A stretch of DNA of 64,000 nucleotides from Ovis canadensis (taxonomy: Eukaryota > Chordata > Mammalia > Artiodactyla > Bovidae). The stretch is from assembly GCF_042477335.2 (NCBI RefSeq), contig NC_091262.1, forward strand, positions 44,799,001 through 44,863,000. Reading direction: 5' to 3'. The notes beneath the pieces are model-generated. The model ran no database searches. It saw nothing but the letters and a program-made list of their open reading frames with translations, and was not told where the DNA came from. Of this stretch, positions 1 to 13,900 are shown piece after piece. Position 1 is the first letter of the stretch; each line of letters opens with the position of its first letter. The position numbers were made by a program, and so were the translations under genes.

Positions 1-699
1 TATTCTTAGAAATAAACACTGTTATTTTTCTGTTTTTTAGAAGTAAACATTGAATTTTTGTGTTCTTAGAAATAACTGGATGAGACAAATGTTTGTTTAG
101 CTCCTTACCTGCGGATTGATTTTTGATTTAAGGGGCAATAGTTGTTGACTAATTCTTTTTTATTTGAACATAGCAATTGGAGGTAACTTCTCTTAGCCTT
201 CCTGACATCTCTTCATGGGAGGCAGTATGCTGTTACCTTGTTCCTGTGTTGTAGTGGCTGGGACCTCTTTTGGACTCATCTGACACTGACATTCTGTCAG
301 AGGCCAAGACCTCTGACACCCTGAGGCTACCTCAGCTACAGTCTTAAGTTCACTGAGAGAAAAAGTTTTGTTCTGGAAACCTCAGTTTCCAGGACTGAAA
401 ATTTGAAAGAATTGTGCAGCCTGAGAATTAACTAAGATTCTTTTCTCTTATTTTGCCTTCTTTATATGTTTATCAAGCCTGATCTTTGCCAAAGCGATCA
501 TCTGTTGACATTTAATGTTGTTATTGCTATTTGAGTCTCAATCTAGTGTCTCATTCGATTTGTCCTTGAACCATCTCTTTTTTCTCATTTCATTCAGATT
601 TTTAAGAAATCACTCTAGTTTCCCCACCTCTGTTAGCATGGTGCTGTTCGTCCCTTTACTCTTCTTTACTGCCTTACAATTGGAATGCATATCCTTAGC
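1..699. other. Unrecognised intron sequence of UBE2Q2
   Basis: AT-rich sequence with no exon, RNA gene or repeat family that I can name. Confidence 0.5.
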
Positions 700-3600
700 T
701 TGTCCACGTGTGATATGTATTTGTTAGTGTTTTTCTTTTTCCTTGTCAACACAGAGATCTTAGAACATGTACTCTGTGCTCTTGTTGTCATTCCTTTTAG
801 TTCTATGTTTATCTTATACATGTAAACCCTTATACACCACTGTTACATAACTCATCAGTGTCCATGTGGGCCTGTGGGTGTATTAGCTCTCTTCATGGTC
901 TTTATTCTCCATGTTTCCATCTAGGACCTTCCTCTTGCTTGAAGAATATCCATTTTTGTTTCCTTTAGAGTGGGTCTGCTTATAGGAAAATGTTTTTATT
1001 TGGACTTCATTTTTGGAAAGTATTTTCATTTGGTATAGATTTTTAGGTTGGAAATTTCCTTTCTTTCATTGCCTCAAAGATGTCGTTCCTCTATTATAGC
1101 TTCCATTGTTTCTCTTGAAGTATTTACAGTGGGTAAATCTTATGAAATCTTTAATCATTTTTGGAAAATTCTCAGACATTATCTCTTCAAATATTACTTC
1201 TATCACATTCTCTCTTCTTCTAGGACTCTATGTATATGATTAGCCTTTTCAATTTATTTTCCTATATCTTGCTTATTATCTGTATTTTCCACTTTTTTCT
1301 CTCCCTTGGCTTCATTTGGGATGTTTTCTGACTTATTTTTCCAGTATACTAAATTTCTCTTCCAGGTCTCCATGGTAGTTAAACTCATCCATCAAGTTAT
1401 TAATTTCAGTTATTTATTTCTAAGCTTCAGAATTTCTATGTAGTTCATTTTTATAATTTTATTTTTCTGCCAGGGTTTTCAGTCTTGTTTTTTCTTGCAC
1501 ATATTTGGCTTCAGTTCAGTTCAGTCGCTCAGTCGTGTCCAACTCTTTGCAACTCCATGAATCGCAGCACAGCAAGCCTCCCTGTCCATCACCAACTCCC
1601 GGAGTCCACCCAAACTCATGTCCATTGAGCTGGTGATGCCATCCAGCCATCTCATCCTCTGTCTTCCCCTTCTCCTCCTGCCTTCAGTCTTTCCCAGCAT
1701 CAGGGTCTTTTCAGATGAATCAGTTCTTTGCATCAGGTGGCCAAAGTATTGGAGTTTCAGCTTCAACAACAGTCCTTCCAGTGAACACTCAGGACTGATC
1801 TCCTTTAGGATCGACTGGTTGGATCTCCTTGCAGTCCAAGGGACTCTCAAGAGTCTTCCCCAACACCCTAATTCAAAAGCATCAATTCTTTGGTGCTCAG
1901 CTTTCTTTGTAGTACAACTCTCACATCCATATGTGACCATTGGAAAAACCATAGCTTTGACTAGATGAACCTTTGTTGGCAAAGTAATGTCTCTACTTTC
2001 TAATATGCTGTCTAGGTTGGTCATAACGTTCCTTCCAAGGAGTAAGCGTCTTTTAATTTCATGGCTGCAGTCACCATCTGCAGTGATTTTGGAGCCCCCC
2101 AAAATAAAGTATGTCACTGTTTCCACTGTTGCCCCATCTGTTTGTCTTGAAGTAATGGGACTGGATGCTGTGATCTTAGTTTTCTCAGTGTTGAGCTTTA
2201 AGCCAACTTTTTCACTCTCCTCTTTCTCACTTCCTTCTCAGTTCTTCTTCCCTTTCTGCCATAAGGGTGGTGTCTTCTGCATATCTGAGGTTATTGATAT
2301 TTCTCCTGGCAATCTTGATTCCAGCTTGTGCTTCATCCAGCCCAGCGTTTCTCATGATATAAGTACTCTGCATATAAGTTAAATAAGCACGGTGACAATA
2401 TATAGCCTTGACTTCCTCCTTTTCCTATTTGGAACCAGTCTGTTGTTCCATGTTCAGTTCTAACTGTTGCTTCCTGATCTTCATACAGATTTCTCAAGAG
2501 GTAGGTCAGGTGGTCTGCTATTCCCATCTCTTTCAGAATTTTCTACAGTTTGTTGTGATCCACAGTCAAAGGCTTTGGTGTAAAGCAGGAGTAGGTGTTC
2601 TTCTGGAACCCTCTTGCTTTTTCAATGATTCTGCAGATGTTGGCAGTTTAATCTCTGGTACCTCTGCCTTTTCTAAATCCAGCTTGAACATCTGGAAGTT
2701 CACAGTTCACTTATTGTTGAAGCCTGGCTTGGAGAATTGTGAGCATTACTTTACTAAGCATGTGCAATTTTGAGTGCAATTTTGTGGTAGTTTGGACTTT
2801 CTTTGGCATTTCCTTTCTTTGGGATTAGAATGAAAACTGACCTTTTCTGGTCCTGTGGCCACTGCTGAGTTTTTCCAAATTTACTGGCATATTGAGTGCA
2901 GCACTTTCACAGCATCATCTTTCAGGATTTGAAATAGCTCAACTGGAATTCATCACCTCTACTAGCTTTGTTCATAGTGATGCTTCCTAAGGCCCACTTG
3001 ACTTCACATTCCAGAATGTCTGGCTCTAGTGAGTGATCACACCATCGTGATCATCTGGGTCCTGAAGATCTTTTTTGTACAGTTCTTCTGTGTATTCTTG
3101 CCACCTCTTCTTAATATCTTCTGCTTCTGTTAGGCCCATACCATTTCTGTCCTTTATTGTGTCCATTTTTGTGTGAAATGTTCCCTTGGTATCTCTAATT
3201 TTCTTGAAGAAATCCCTAGACTTTTGCATTCTATTGTTTTCCTCTGTTTCTTTGCACTGATCACTGTGGAAGGCTTTCTTATCTCTCCTTGCTATTGTTT
3301 GGAACTCTGCATTCAAAAGGGTATATCTTTCCTTTTCTCTTTTGTTTTTCGCTTCTCTTCTTTTCTCAGCTATTTGTATGGCCTTCCAAGAGAGCCATTT
3401 TGCTTTTTTTGCATTTCTTGGGGGATGGTCTTGATCCCTGTTTCCTGTACAATGTCACGAACCTTCGTCCACAGTTCATCAGGCACTCTGTCCATCAGAT
3501 CTAGTCCCTTAAATCTTAAATCTGCTGTATAATCATAAGGGATTTGATTTAGGTCATACCTGAATGATCTAGTAGTTTTCCCTACTTTCTTCAATTTAAG

Positions 3601-4660
3601 TCTGAATTTGGCAATAAGGAGTTCATGATCTGAGCCATAGTCAGCTCCCAGTCTTGTTTTTACTCACTGTATAGAGTTTCTCCACCTTTGGCTGCAAAGA
3701 ATATAATCAATCTGATTTCAGTGTTGACCATCTGGTGATGTCCATGTGTAGAGTCTTCTCTTGTGTTGTTGGAAGAGGGTGTTTTTTATGATCAGTGTGT
3801 TCTCTTGGCAAAACTCTACGAGCCTTTGCTCTGCTTCATTCTGTACTCCAAGACCAAATTTGCCTGTTACTCCAGGTGTTTCTTGACTTCCTATTTATTC
3901 CAGTCCCTTAAAATGAAAAGGACATCTTTTTTGGGTGTTAGTTCTAAAAGGTCTTGTAGGTCTTCATGGAACCATTCAACTTCAGCTTCTTCGGCATTCC
4001 TGGTTGGGGCATAGCTTGGATTACTGTGATACTGAATATTCAGCTTAGTTATTTTAAAATCTGTGTCAGATAATGCTTATCTTGACACCTTGTAGTTTTG
4101 TCTGTCATTTTCTGATAATGCTGTCTTTAAGTCTCATGTGACTGGTTATTTTTGGTGATAGATGTTATATATGAATGATAAGAGAGCTAATTTGAAGCCT
4201 TGGATGCTAGTCCTCTACATAGAAGATGTATGTCTGCCCATCAGGTAGTTGGGCATTGTAACCCAGGATCCCTGAATCCCAAATGGCAGTGAGATGATAT
4301 AAAGATGGGCTTTGTTCTCTACCTTTTCAAACTACTACCTGTGTAGTTTGTGGTTTGTCTTTCAGGGTCCCAAGCTAACGTGTACTATAGCAACTTGTAA
4401 GGAGTCTTGTTTTTCTCAGCTTCTTAACCTCTTATCTTCCTCTCCTCCAGTTGAAAGAAAATCCAAACAGGGAAAAAACAGCTGCACTCTGAGGTTCCCT
4501 TTTCCTGATCTTAGCTCTGTAGTTGTACATTTGTCTACCTTTTCTAGTTCATAGCCAGAGGATTGATCCAAATTACCTAGTCCATCATTATTGGAATGGT
4601 TTCTTTATATAGTTCTCTTGCAGGTGGGAACCTCTTTCTGTATTTCATAATTTTGCAAAT
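700..4660 (-). repeat. Old L1 fragment (5' region), split by a BovB insertion
   Basis: The stretches 700-1510 and about 4043-4660 read as antisense L1M-type 5' sequence ('tctcttcaaatattacttct' and 'aaaatctgtgtcagataatg'). They appear to be one old copy interrupted by the BovB at 1511-4042. Confidence 0.55.
1511..4042 (-). mobile_element. BovB LINE, about 2.5 kb
   Basis: The + strand begins with the characteristic antisense BovB 3' end ('cagttcagtcgctcagtcgtgtcc') and runs through the reverse transcriptase into the endonuclease part. Frames encode [20 protein letters not shown] and [20 protein letters not shown], typical of the BovB C-terminus. Stops and frameshifts break the frame throughout, so it is dead. 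Confidence 0.9.
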
Positions 4661-4854
4661 ATACTGTTCTGTTTGGGCCTGATCTTCATTTTTATTTGGT
4701 TTTCATTTCATTTTGGGGGACTATTTTTACATTTATGACTCTCATTCATCATTAGATAATAAATGTATGCATTCTTTATAGATTATTTTAAAATCGTCTA
4801 AATATACAGTATTAAGGATATTCTTAAAATTAAACTTGCTTATTTGTTTTTTAG

Positions 4855-4913
4855 GATAACTTTCCGTTTGATCCTCCATTTGTTCGAGTGGTATTACCTG
4901 TTCTCTCAGGAGG
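4855..4913 (+). CDS. UBE2Q2: UBE2Q2 coding exon (first in window)
   Basis: The exon follows a 'tttttag' acceptor and ends at a 'gtaagt' donor. It begins in phase 0 with Asp-Asn and encodes [20 protein letters not shown], whose last Gly codon is completed by the next exon. It forms the core beta strands of the UBC domain upstream of the active-site loop. Confidence 0.93.
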
Positions 4914-7900
4914 GTAAGTTTAAGTGATTATTTTCTTTGATAGTATACATCAGAATCATTTGGAGGGCTAGTCAAATGCCAGGAGGCCTAGAATGCTAAA
5001 CTTTACCTCAAAGTTTCTGATTCAGTAGGACTTGTTATGGGGCCTGCTGCTGCTGCTGCTGCTAAGTCGCTTCAGTCGTGTCCGACTCTTTGTGACCCCA
5101 TAGACAGCAGCCCACCAGGCTCCCCCGTCCCTGGGATTCTCCAGGCAAGAACACAGGAGTGGGTTGCCATTTCCTTCTCCAATGCATGAAACTGAAAAGT
5201 GAAAGTGAAGTCACTCAGTCGTGTCCGACTCTTAGCAACCCCACGGACTGCAGCCCACCAGGCTCCTCTGTCCATGGGATTTTCCAGGCAAGAGTACAGG
5301 AGTGGGGTGCCGTTGCCTTCTCCATGAGGCCTGAGAATTTCCATATCTAAGATAGTTTCAGGTGAAGCTGGTGTTTCAGGCTGGGAACCATAATTTAAGC
5401 ATCACTGGCATAAATCATTATGTTTATAGGGGTTTTTAAATGACCCCTATGTGTATATATTTCACCTTAAAAAATCAGAATGTTTTTAAAATGTAAGTTG
5501 TGATTGAGGGTTTAGAGAAAGTTAGGATTAAGTGATTCCCACATGCCCATGATGCGAGGAATAATCACAGGAAATCTCACGGGCCTATTGAGCTGGTCAT
5601 TGATTTTCTAAGGAGGTGGTCTCAGTTTGGTAGAATCAAATGGTAATTGCCTGGCATCTTTTATTGAAATTTGTATTTTTTTGTGTGTGTGTGATTAGAA
5701 GTCATATGAATGATGGGGAAAGGATCAGAATTTTTACCTAGGTTAGTTGTGGAAGGTTCTATAGATCCTTGAAGTAAGAGGAGTTAAACTAGTTTGAGAA
5801 TTGTGATATGCTCAGCTGATCAAGTCCACTCTGAAACAATCATATTATGGTAATTAAAATCTAAAAATATCTAATCCTTTGATTATTTCTATGCTTGATA
5901 TAGTAATAGTCTCATTTAGATTAAAACAATATGGGTGGCTATAAATGATTAAGGAAAATATTTGGAAACTTTTTGCAAATTCAGGATAAATATATAAAAA
6001 ATGTTTTTGTAAAATTATTTTGAAATCTGATGTAAACTTCACTAGCATAGATTTTTTTCATATTCTGTTGTGGAAAAAATTCCCTAGAGTTTATGGTCTT
6101 AGTAGTTTACCATCTTGTGGAGATAATTAAATTATAAATAATGCCATTTTCAGTTTTTAAATCTGCTATGTATTTTCTCTTCATTGATTACTTTTACCAA
6201 ATGGGGTTATTTTCCCATTATTCAAATAAATAACTAGAATAAGAAGTCAGTTTGTGACTTATCCAAATAAACCTTATATCTTCTAATAAAATGTTTTTTC
6301 CATTATACCAAAAGGCAGCAATAACAAAAGATTAGAAGTATTGAGTATTCAGTTGATTTGTCAGGTGTTAAGTATGGACTTAAGTTCTCTGACCTTAAAG
6401 GGAAAGGAGATTGCTTCTGGCAATAGTGATCTGGGAAGACTTGGACAAGGAGGTGGGATCTCAGCTAGATCTTGAAGTATTTGGTGGGGTTTGGTCAACT
6501 TATGGAGGTTGAAGGAAAATTGTCTATATAGGTGAAAAGTAAACACAATCACACATTTAGGAAAGAGCATAGTGTATTCAGTTTTATCAGAACAGTTTGA
6601 GCTATATAGCACATGAGGGGTAGAGTTCCTATAGAAAAATTATAGGAAATTGTGTTGACAATAGCTTATAATTATATAGGAGCATGAATTGGTGAGCAAA
6701 CTATTACCCATGGACATTTAATTTATTTTTCTTAGACTGGTTCAGAAATAGGGAAATAACAGTAAAAAGAATGTCTTAGAAAGCTAAATCTGTTGACAGT
6801 AGAAAATACTACAGGACAAATTATATTCACAAAGTCTGGAAGAATGCAAGGCTAGTTAAGAGCTGATGCCACTGTCGTAGGGTAAAGTGATAACAACCTG
6901 AGCTGTTACAATAGTGATGGGAATGGAAAGATGAATGAAGGATGAGGGTGATTTGAGGCAAAATCAATATGACTTGATCTTCACAGTCTCAACTATTAAG
7001 TAAAAAGTAAGAATTATTGACTGACATGGGAAGAACTAAAAAGTATGAAGCCTGATAGAACAGCTTGTGATCTGACTCAGGCTAATGCTTAATTAAACAC
7101 TGTGACTCTGGACAGATTATTGAACAGTTTTTGTTCCAGATATTTTATATCCCATATCTCCTAGCTACTTCCTTATTTGTTTCTTGTCAAAAAATTTTTT
7201 AAACATAACAGCTTCATTGTGATATAATTCACATATGATAAAACTCACCCTTTTAAAGGGTACAGTTCAGTGGTATAGTATACTCAGTTGTGTAACCATT
7301 ACCATTAATTTAAAGATGCTTTTATCACCTTCCAGAAGAAACTCTGTACCTATTAGCAATCACTTCTCATTCCTCTCTCCTATCCCTCCACCCACTAGCA
7401 ACTACTAATTCTTATCTCTATGGATTTGCGTATTCTGGACATTTTCATTTAAGGAAGCAAACAAATTACACGCTTTTGGGATTGGCTTCTGTCACTTAAA
7501 ATTTTTCAAGGTGCGTCCATGTTGCAGCATGTATCAGTAGCTCATTCCATTGTATTTATCCGTGGACACTTGTCTTCACCTTTTGGCTGTTAGGAATAAT
7601 GCTGTGAACTTTCACAGACAGGTTTCGGTGTGCGCATCTTCATTTCTGTAGCACACATACCTATGAGAGGAGTCACCAGGTCCTTTGGTAATAACTTTTT
7701 AACTTTTTATGAAGTGCCACACTTTTCCCAAGTGGCTGCACCATTTACATTCCCACAAGCAGTGTGTATGTAACCAACTCTCTTCATTTCCTTCCTGTTC
7801 ACTTTTCAGCCCCATGTAATTCGGCATTAGCTGTTACTGTTCCTCCCAGACTGATATTTCCAATAGGGACTTCGGTAAATCCAGAAGTATGTTTTCAGGT

Positions 7901-10900
7901 TCTGTCATACCTGATTATTAGATTTCTCAGCAACACCGAAACATTTTCCCCTTGGTTTCTGATTGCCTCTTCTCAGTCTCTTTTTGCTGGGAATTCCTGT
8001 TCCTTAACTTCTACCTGTTGGAGTTATTTAGAATTTGGTACTAGGTCCTTTCTCTTTTCTTTTCTCTTCATTCCTTTGCCTTAAAAAAATTTTTTTTTCC
8101 CCATGGAGTTAATTGTATGGTTGCACACAGTTGTAAGAAATTAGAGATACTTTGTACCCTTTGCCTAGTTTCCCTATGGTACAATTTTTGCAAAGCTGTA
8201 TAGTATAGTATTATGAAACAGTGATATAGAGACAGGGATACAGTATATAGTGCTTATGCAGATTTTCCCAGTTTTATGTATAACTCATATATATCCCTGG
8301 TGGCTCAGATGGTAAAGAATTTGCCTGCAGTGTGAGAGACCTGGGCTTGATCCCTGGGTTGGGAAGATTCCCTGGAGGAGGGCACTGGCAACCCACTCCA
8401 GTATTCCTACCTGGAGAATGCCCATGGACAGATGAACTTGGTGGCTACAGTCTGTGGTGTCGAAAAGAGTCGGACATGACTGAGCAACTTGAGCACAGCA
8501 CAGCACATACGTGTGTAGGGCTTCCCTGGTGGCTTAACGCTCTAGAATCTGCCTGCAGTGAGGGAGATGTGGGTTCAGTCCCTGGGGCAGGACGATCCCC
8601 TGGAGGAGGGCATGGCAACCCACTCCAGTATTCTTGCCTGGAGAATTCCCATGCACAGAGGAGCCTGATAGGCTACAGTTCACAGGGTCGCAAAGAGTCG
8701 GACACGACTGAAGCAACTTAGCGTGCATGCATGCATATGTGTGTCTTGAATTTTATATTGAATAGATTTGTGTATGCAACACAGCAGTCAAGGTGCTGTG
8801 CAGTTCCAACACCACACGGATCCTTTTTGTTGCCCCTTGAAACTAGACCCATTTTCCTCTAATGCCTCTCATTCCTTAACTCCTGGTAACCACTCATCTA
8901 GCCTGCATTCCTAATATTTTGTCATTATAAAAAAAGTTACATAAATGAAATCTTAAAGTTTTGTATTGTAACCTTTGGGGATTAGCTGGTTTTTTGTTTT
9001 TTACTCATAATTCCCTGGAGAGTCATCTAAGTGTCTGACTGGTTTGTTCCTTTTTATTGCTAAGTAGTATTCCATGGTGCCCCATGTACCACAGTTTGTT
9101 TAACCAGTAACTCACTGAAGGACCTCTAGACTGATTTCAGTGTGAAGAGTATTACAAGTAAAGCTGCTATGAATACTTGTATACAGTGTGTGTGTATATG
9201 TGTGTGAACGAATGTGAATGTATTGTCCTTTGTCTGGGATTCAGGTTTAGGAATGCAATTGCTAGGTCATAGAACCCCATGGACAGAGGGACCTGGCCAG
9301 CTCCAGTTCATAGGGTCACCCAGAGTCGGACACGACTGAGCAACATTGCATGCACTCGCAGTCACTGCATATTGAGTTTTAAAAGAAACCACCACACTGT
9401 TTTCCAGAATGGCTTTACCATTTTGCATTCCTATCAAGAATGTGTGAGTGATCCACTTTCTCCACATCCTCGCCAGCACTTGGTGATATCATTTGTTTTT
9501 ATTTTAACCATTCTGTTAGCTGTGCGGTGATGTCTCATTGTGGTTTTAACTTGCACTTCCCTAATGAATATTCCTCAGTGTTGAGCATCTTTCATGTGCC
9601 TATTTGACAACTTTATGTTCTCTTCAAAGAGATATTTGTTCGTGTCTTTTGCCAGTTTTCTAATTGGATTGTTCTTTTGTTGAATTTTGAAAGTTTTTAA
9701 GATGCATTCTGCACAGTAATCCTTTGGATGTGTGCTTTTCTAGTTTCTTCGCCTGGTAGGCTGCAGCCCATGAGGTCGCTAAGAGCTGGACACGACTGAG
9801 CGACTTCACTTTGACTTTTCCCTTTCATGCATTGGAAAAGGAAATGGCAACCCACTCCAGTGTTCTTGCCTGGAGAATCCTAGGGACAGGGGAGCCTGGT
9901 GGGCTGCCATCTCTGGGGTCGCACAGAGTCAGACATGACTGAAGCGACTTAGCAGCAGCAGCAGTTTTTAGCTTAGTTTTATCTTAACAGAATCTTTTGT
10001 AGAACAGAATATTTTAGCTTTGAAGTAAAATTATGCCTTTGGTATGAAGTCTAAGAACTCTGCCTAGTCCTAGATCCCAAAGATTTTTCTTCTATTTTTG
10101 TTCCTCAGGGTTTTACAGTTTACATTTTACAGATATGTCTATGAATCATTTTGAATTAATTTTTGTATAAGGTATGAGGTTTAGATCATAGATTTTTACC
10201 TAATGTCCAATTGCTCTTGTGTGGTTTGTTGAAAAAGCTCCATGGCTTTTAAAATATTTCTGTGTGCCAGTGACTCCTAGGCTTGTCTCACACATCCCTA
10301 TGTCTTTGGTGTTTCCAGTATTCTTCTGCTTTACTGACACCTCTACTCGAATGTCTCTTACACAGGCCTTCAGGACAAAACTTGAGCCCATCTGTTTTTC
10401 AGCCCCCTTTCCCCAGTCTTCCTTATCTCACTTAGTGAACCTAGAGTCATTGTGTATATCTCGTCTTTTTCTCATGTTCCTTTGTTTCTCCACTTTAAAG
10501 GGTTTTCAGATCCAATAGTTTCCAGTTTTGTTGCTACCACCATCAGTTCTCACTTGGATCACTTCAGAGAATTTCTGATCAGCCTCACTCATAAAGCTCT
10601 TTAGAGTGAGCTTTTACAGATTTGTTCTGATTGTTGCTCCTCTGCTTAAACACATCCCATGTCTTCCCGCTGCTGCTGCAGGTTGATGTCCTTACCTATT
10701 CCATATACTTTCTGTCAGCTTGCCCTTGCTTGCCTCTTCAGTCCTCTTGTTTCCACCCACACTTCAATTCCTGCAAGTCTCAGCTTGTGTGTTTCACTCG
10801 TAGGTATATTATTCCTGACCACCAGATTTAGAATAAGGCTTCTGGTTTTTCCGTCTCACAGAACTTTGGGACCCCCTCCACTACTTTATTGTTCACTTAA

Positions 10901-13900
10901 CATCTAATCTTTACTATATTGCAAAATCATGAAGGCAAGTCGTATCAGTTTTCTTCATTGTATATTCTTATGTCTGCCTCAGTTTTTAGCATGCATACAT
11001 ACTATTACTATACATGCAATAAATATTTGTAAATGAATGAACGAGATAAGAAAATATAGTAACTTAGCAGGTCAGTTCAGTTCATTTGCTTAGTCGTGTC
11101 TGACTCTGTGACCCCATGGACTGCCCCACGCCAGGCTTCCCTGTCCATCACCAACTCTCGGAGCTTGCTCAAACTCATGTCCATCTAGTCGGTGATAATA
11201 CCATCCAACCATCTCATCCTCTGTCATCCCCTTCTCCTCCTGCCTTCAATCTTTCCCAGCATCAGGGTCTTTTCAAATGAGTCAGTTCTTCATGTCAGGT
11301 GGTCAAAGTATTGGAGTTTCAGCTTCAGCATTAGTCCTTCCAATATTCAGGACTGATTCAATATTAGTTCTTCTAATATTCAGTCCATCCTTTAGGATAG
11401 TTTGATCTCCTTGCAGTCGAAGGGATTCTCAAGTCTTCTCCAACACCACAGTTCAAAAGCATCAATTCTTAGGTGCTCAGCTTTCTTTATAGTCCAACTC
11501 TCACATCCATACATGACTGCTGGAAAAACTGTAGCTTTGACTATATGGACCTTTGTTGGCAAAGTAATGTCTCTGCTTTTTAATATGCTGTCTAGATTGG
11601 TCATAGCTTTTCTTCCAAGGAGCAAGCATCTTTTAATTTCATGGCTGCAGTCACCATCTGCAGTGATTTGGGAGCCCAAGGAAATAAAGTCTGTCACTGT
11701 TTCCATTGTTTCCCCATCTATTTGCCATGAAGTGATGAGACCGGATGCCATGATCTTCATTTTTTGAATGTTGAGGTTTAAGCCAACTTTTTCACTCTTC
11801 TCTTTACTTTCATCAAGAGGCTCTTTAATTCTTCACTTTCTGCCATAAGGGTGGTGTCATCTCCATATCTGAGGTTATTGATATTTCTCCCGACAATCTT
11901 GATTTCAGCTTGTGCTTCATCCAGCCAGGCATTTCACATGATGTACTCTGCATGTAAGTTAAATAAGCGGGGTGACAGTATACAGCCTTGGCATATTCTT
12001 TTCCCAGTGTGGAACCAGCCTGTTGTTCCATGTCCAGTTCTAACTGTTGCTTCCTGACCCGCATACAGATTTCTCAGGAGGCAGGTAAAGTGGTATGGTA
12101 TTCCCGTCTCTTTTAAGTTTTTTTTTTTTTTCTTTTAAGTATTTTTGACAGCTTGTTGTGATCCACACAGTCAAAGGCTTTGGCATAGTCAATAACGAAG
12201 AAGTAGTAAATGTTTTTCTGAAACTCTCTTGCTTTTTTGATGATCCAGCAGGTGTTGGCAATTTGATCTCTGGTTCCTCTGCCTTTTCTAAAGCCAGCTT
12301 GAACATCTGGAAGTTCAGGGCTCATGTACTGTTGAAGCCTGGCTTGGAGAATTTTGAGTATTACTGTGCTAGCGTGTGAGATGAGTGCAATTGTGTGGTA
12401 GTTTGAACATTGTTTGGCATTGCCTTTCTTTGGAATTGGAATGAAAACTGACCTTTTCCAGTCCTGTGGCCACTGCTGAGTTTTCCAAATTTGCTGGCAT
12501 ATTGAGTGCAGCACTTTCACAGCATCATCTTTTAGGATTTGAAATAGCTTAACTGGAACTCCATCACCTCCAGGAGCTTTGTTCGAAGTGATGCTTCCTA
12601 AGGCCAACTTGACTTCACATTCCAGGATGTCTGGCTCTAAGTGAGTGATCACACCATTGTGGTTATTTGGGTCATGAAGATCTTTTTTGTATAGTTTTTC
12701 TGTGTTTTCTTGCCACCTCTTCTTACTATCTTCTGCTTTTGTTAGGTCCATACCTTTCCTATCCTTTATTGTGCCCATCTTTGCATGAAATGTTCCCTTG
12801 GTATCTCTCATTTTCTTGAAGAGATTCTTTAGTTTTTCCTATTCTGTTATTTTCCTTTATTTCTTTGCAGTGATCACTGAGGAAGGCGTTCTTATGTCTC
12901 CTTACTATTCTTTGGAACTCTGCATTCAAATGGGTATATCTTTCCTTTGCTTTTAGCTTTATAGCTTTATTATAGTAAGTTAGCAAGATGTAGGCAAATA
13001 CAGTAAATAGGCAGTTTAGGGTAGTATACAATTTCCAATCCACTGGTGTTTTATGAGCTACTTTACTGAGCCATCACAACTTGGCTGCCTTTCTTGCTTG
13101 GTCCAGGGTAAAATGTAGTGAGAATCAGAAAGATTATTTGACGGTAGTACAATACATTATTAGAGAGCTCTTTGTAAGCAATAAAGATGCTTTATTGGCT
13201 GATATAATAGGAGGTATTGTTTGTGTCCCAGTCATTCACAAAGAGAATACTTCTACTTCTATATGACCATGGGTTTTTTGTCTGTATTGAGGGAACATTA
13301 TTTTAAGAATCTGGTTTTAAATGCCAGAACTTTATTGCTCTTTTAGGGCTCGGTTCTTATCCATGGCCCCTTTCCTTACCTCAACAAAGGGAAAGATCAT
13401 GACTGTTTTATGTCGGCTGATAAACCTGCCTTTTTAAAAAATTTATTTTTAATTGGAGGATAACTGCTTTAGAGTATTGTGTTGGAAGCCTGCCTTTTTT
13501 TTTTTAAAGTGATCATTATCAAGAATTTGACTTAATATAAAATTTTATTTCTCATCTGTTTTTTGGATCCTTGCAAGAATCAGTGTTGCATGAATTGTGG
13601 TATTTGTTGTCCACTTAAGTACTGGTATCTGTTGTCCCCTCATAGCAATTAAGTGATCATCCTAGATTGTGGGTGGGGAGGTTAGCTGGCAAACATTCTT
13701 GCAAGAACCTCCTAGTAAAACAAAAATTTTATAAACTAATGCCTGAAGAGGCTGAACTTAGGATAGTGTATGCTATATAACTTTGGCAACTGAAAAAATT
13801 TTTAAGTTGAAAATGTTACTGTGCCCATGTATGTGGCATTTTATCTGTAAATGACCCTTAGATTATTTTTTTTTCCTAGTATCCTTGCATTGTCTCAGTA

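Larger units (their letters stand above)
8100..9745 (-). repeat. Second old L1 3' fragment, antisense, with SINE insertions
   Basis: Antisense L1 3' sequence resumes at 8100-8287, 8736-9270 and 9350-9745 ('ctccacatcctcgccagcac', 'tgtcatcattgtggtttt'-like phrases). The segments are separated by ruminant SINEs at 8288, 8518 and 9272. It repeats the same part of L1 as 7195-7765, so it is a separate copy. Confidence 0.7.

Noticed and set aside
4312..4554. 80-codon open frame as a possible earlier UBE2Q2 exon
   Set aside because: Its sequence does not resemble the segment expected before DNFPFDPPF, and it lies in L1-like sequence.
5072..5344. 90-codon minus strand frame '[13 protein letters not shown]' type
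   Set aside because: This is a translated BOV-A2 SINE, and the same peptide pattern recurs at every copy in the window.
8288..8350. tRNA gene in the SINE heads
   Set aside because: The tRNA-like part is the promoter-bearing head of Bov-tA, not a functional tRNA; the tail is continuous with SINE sequence.
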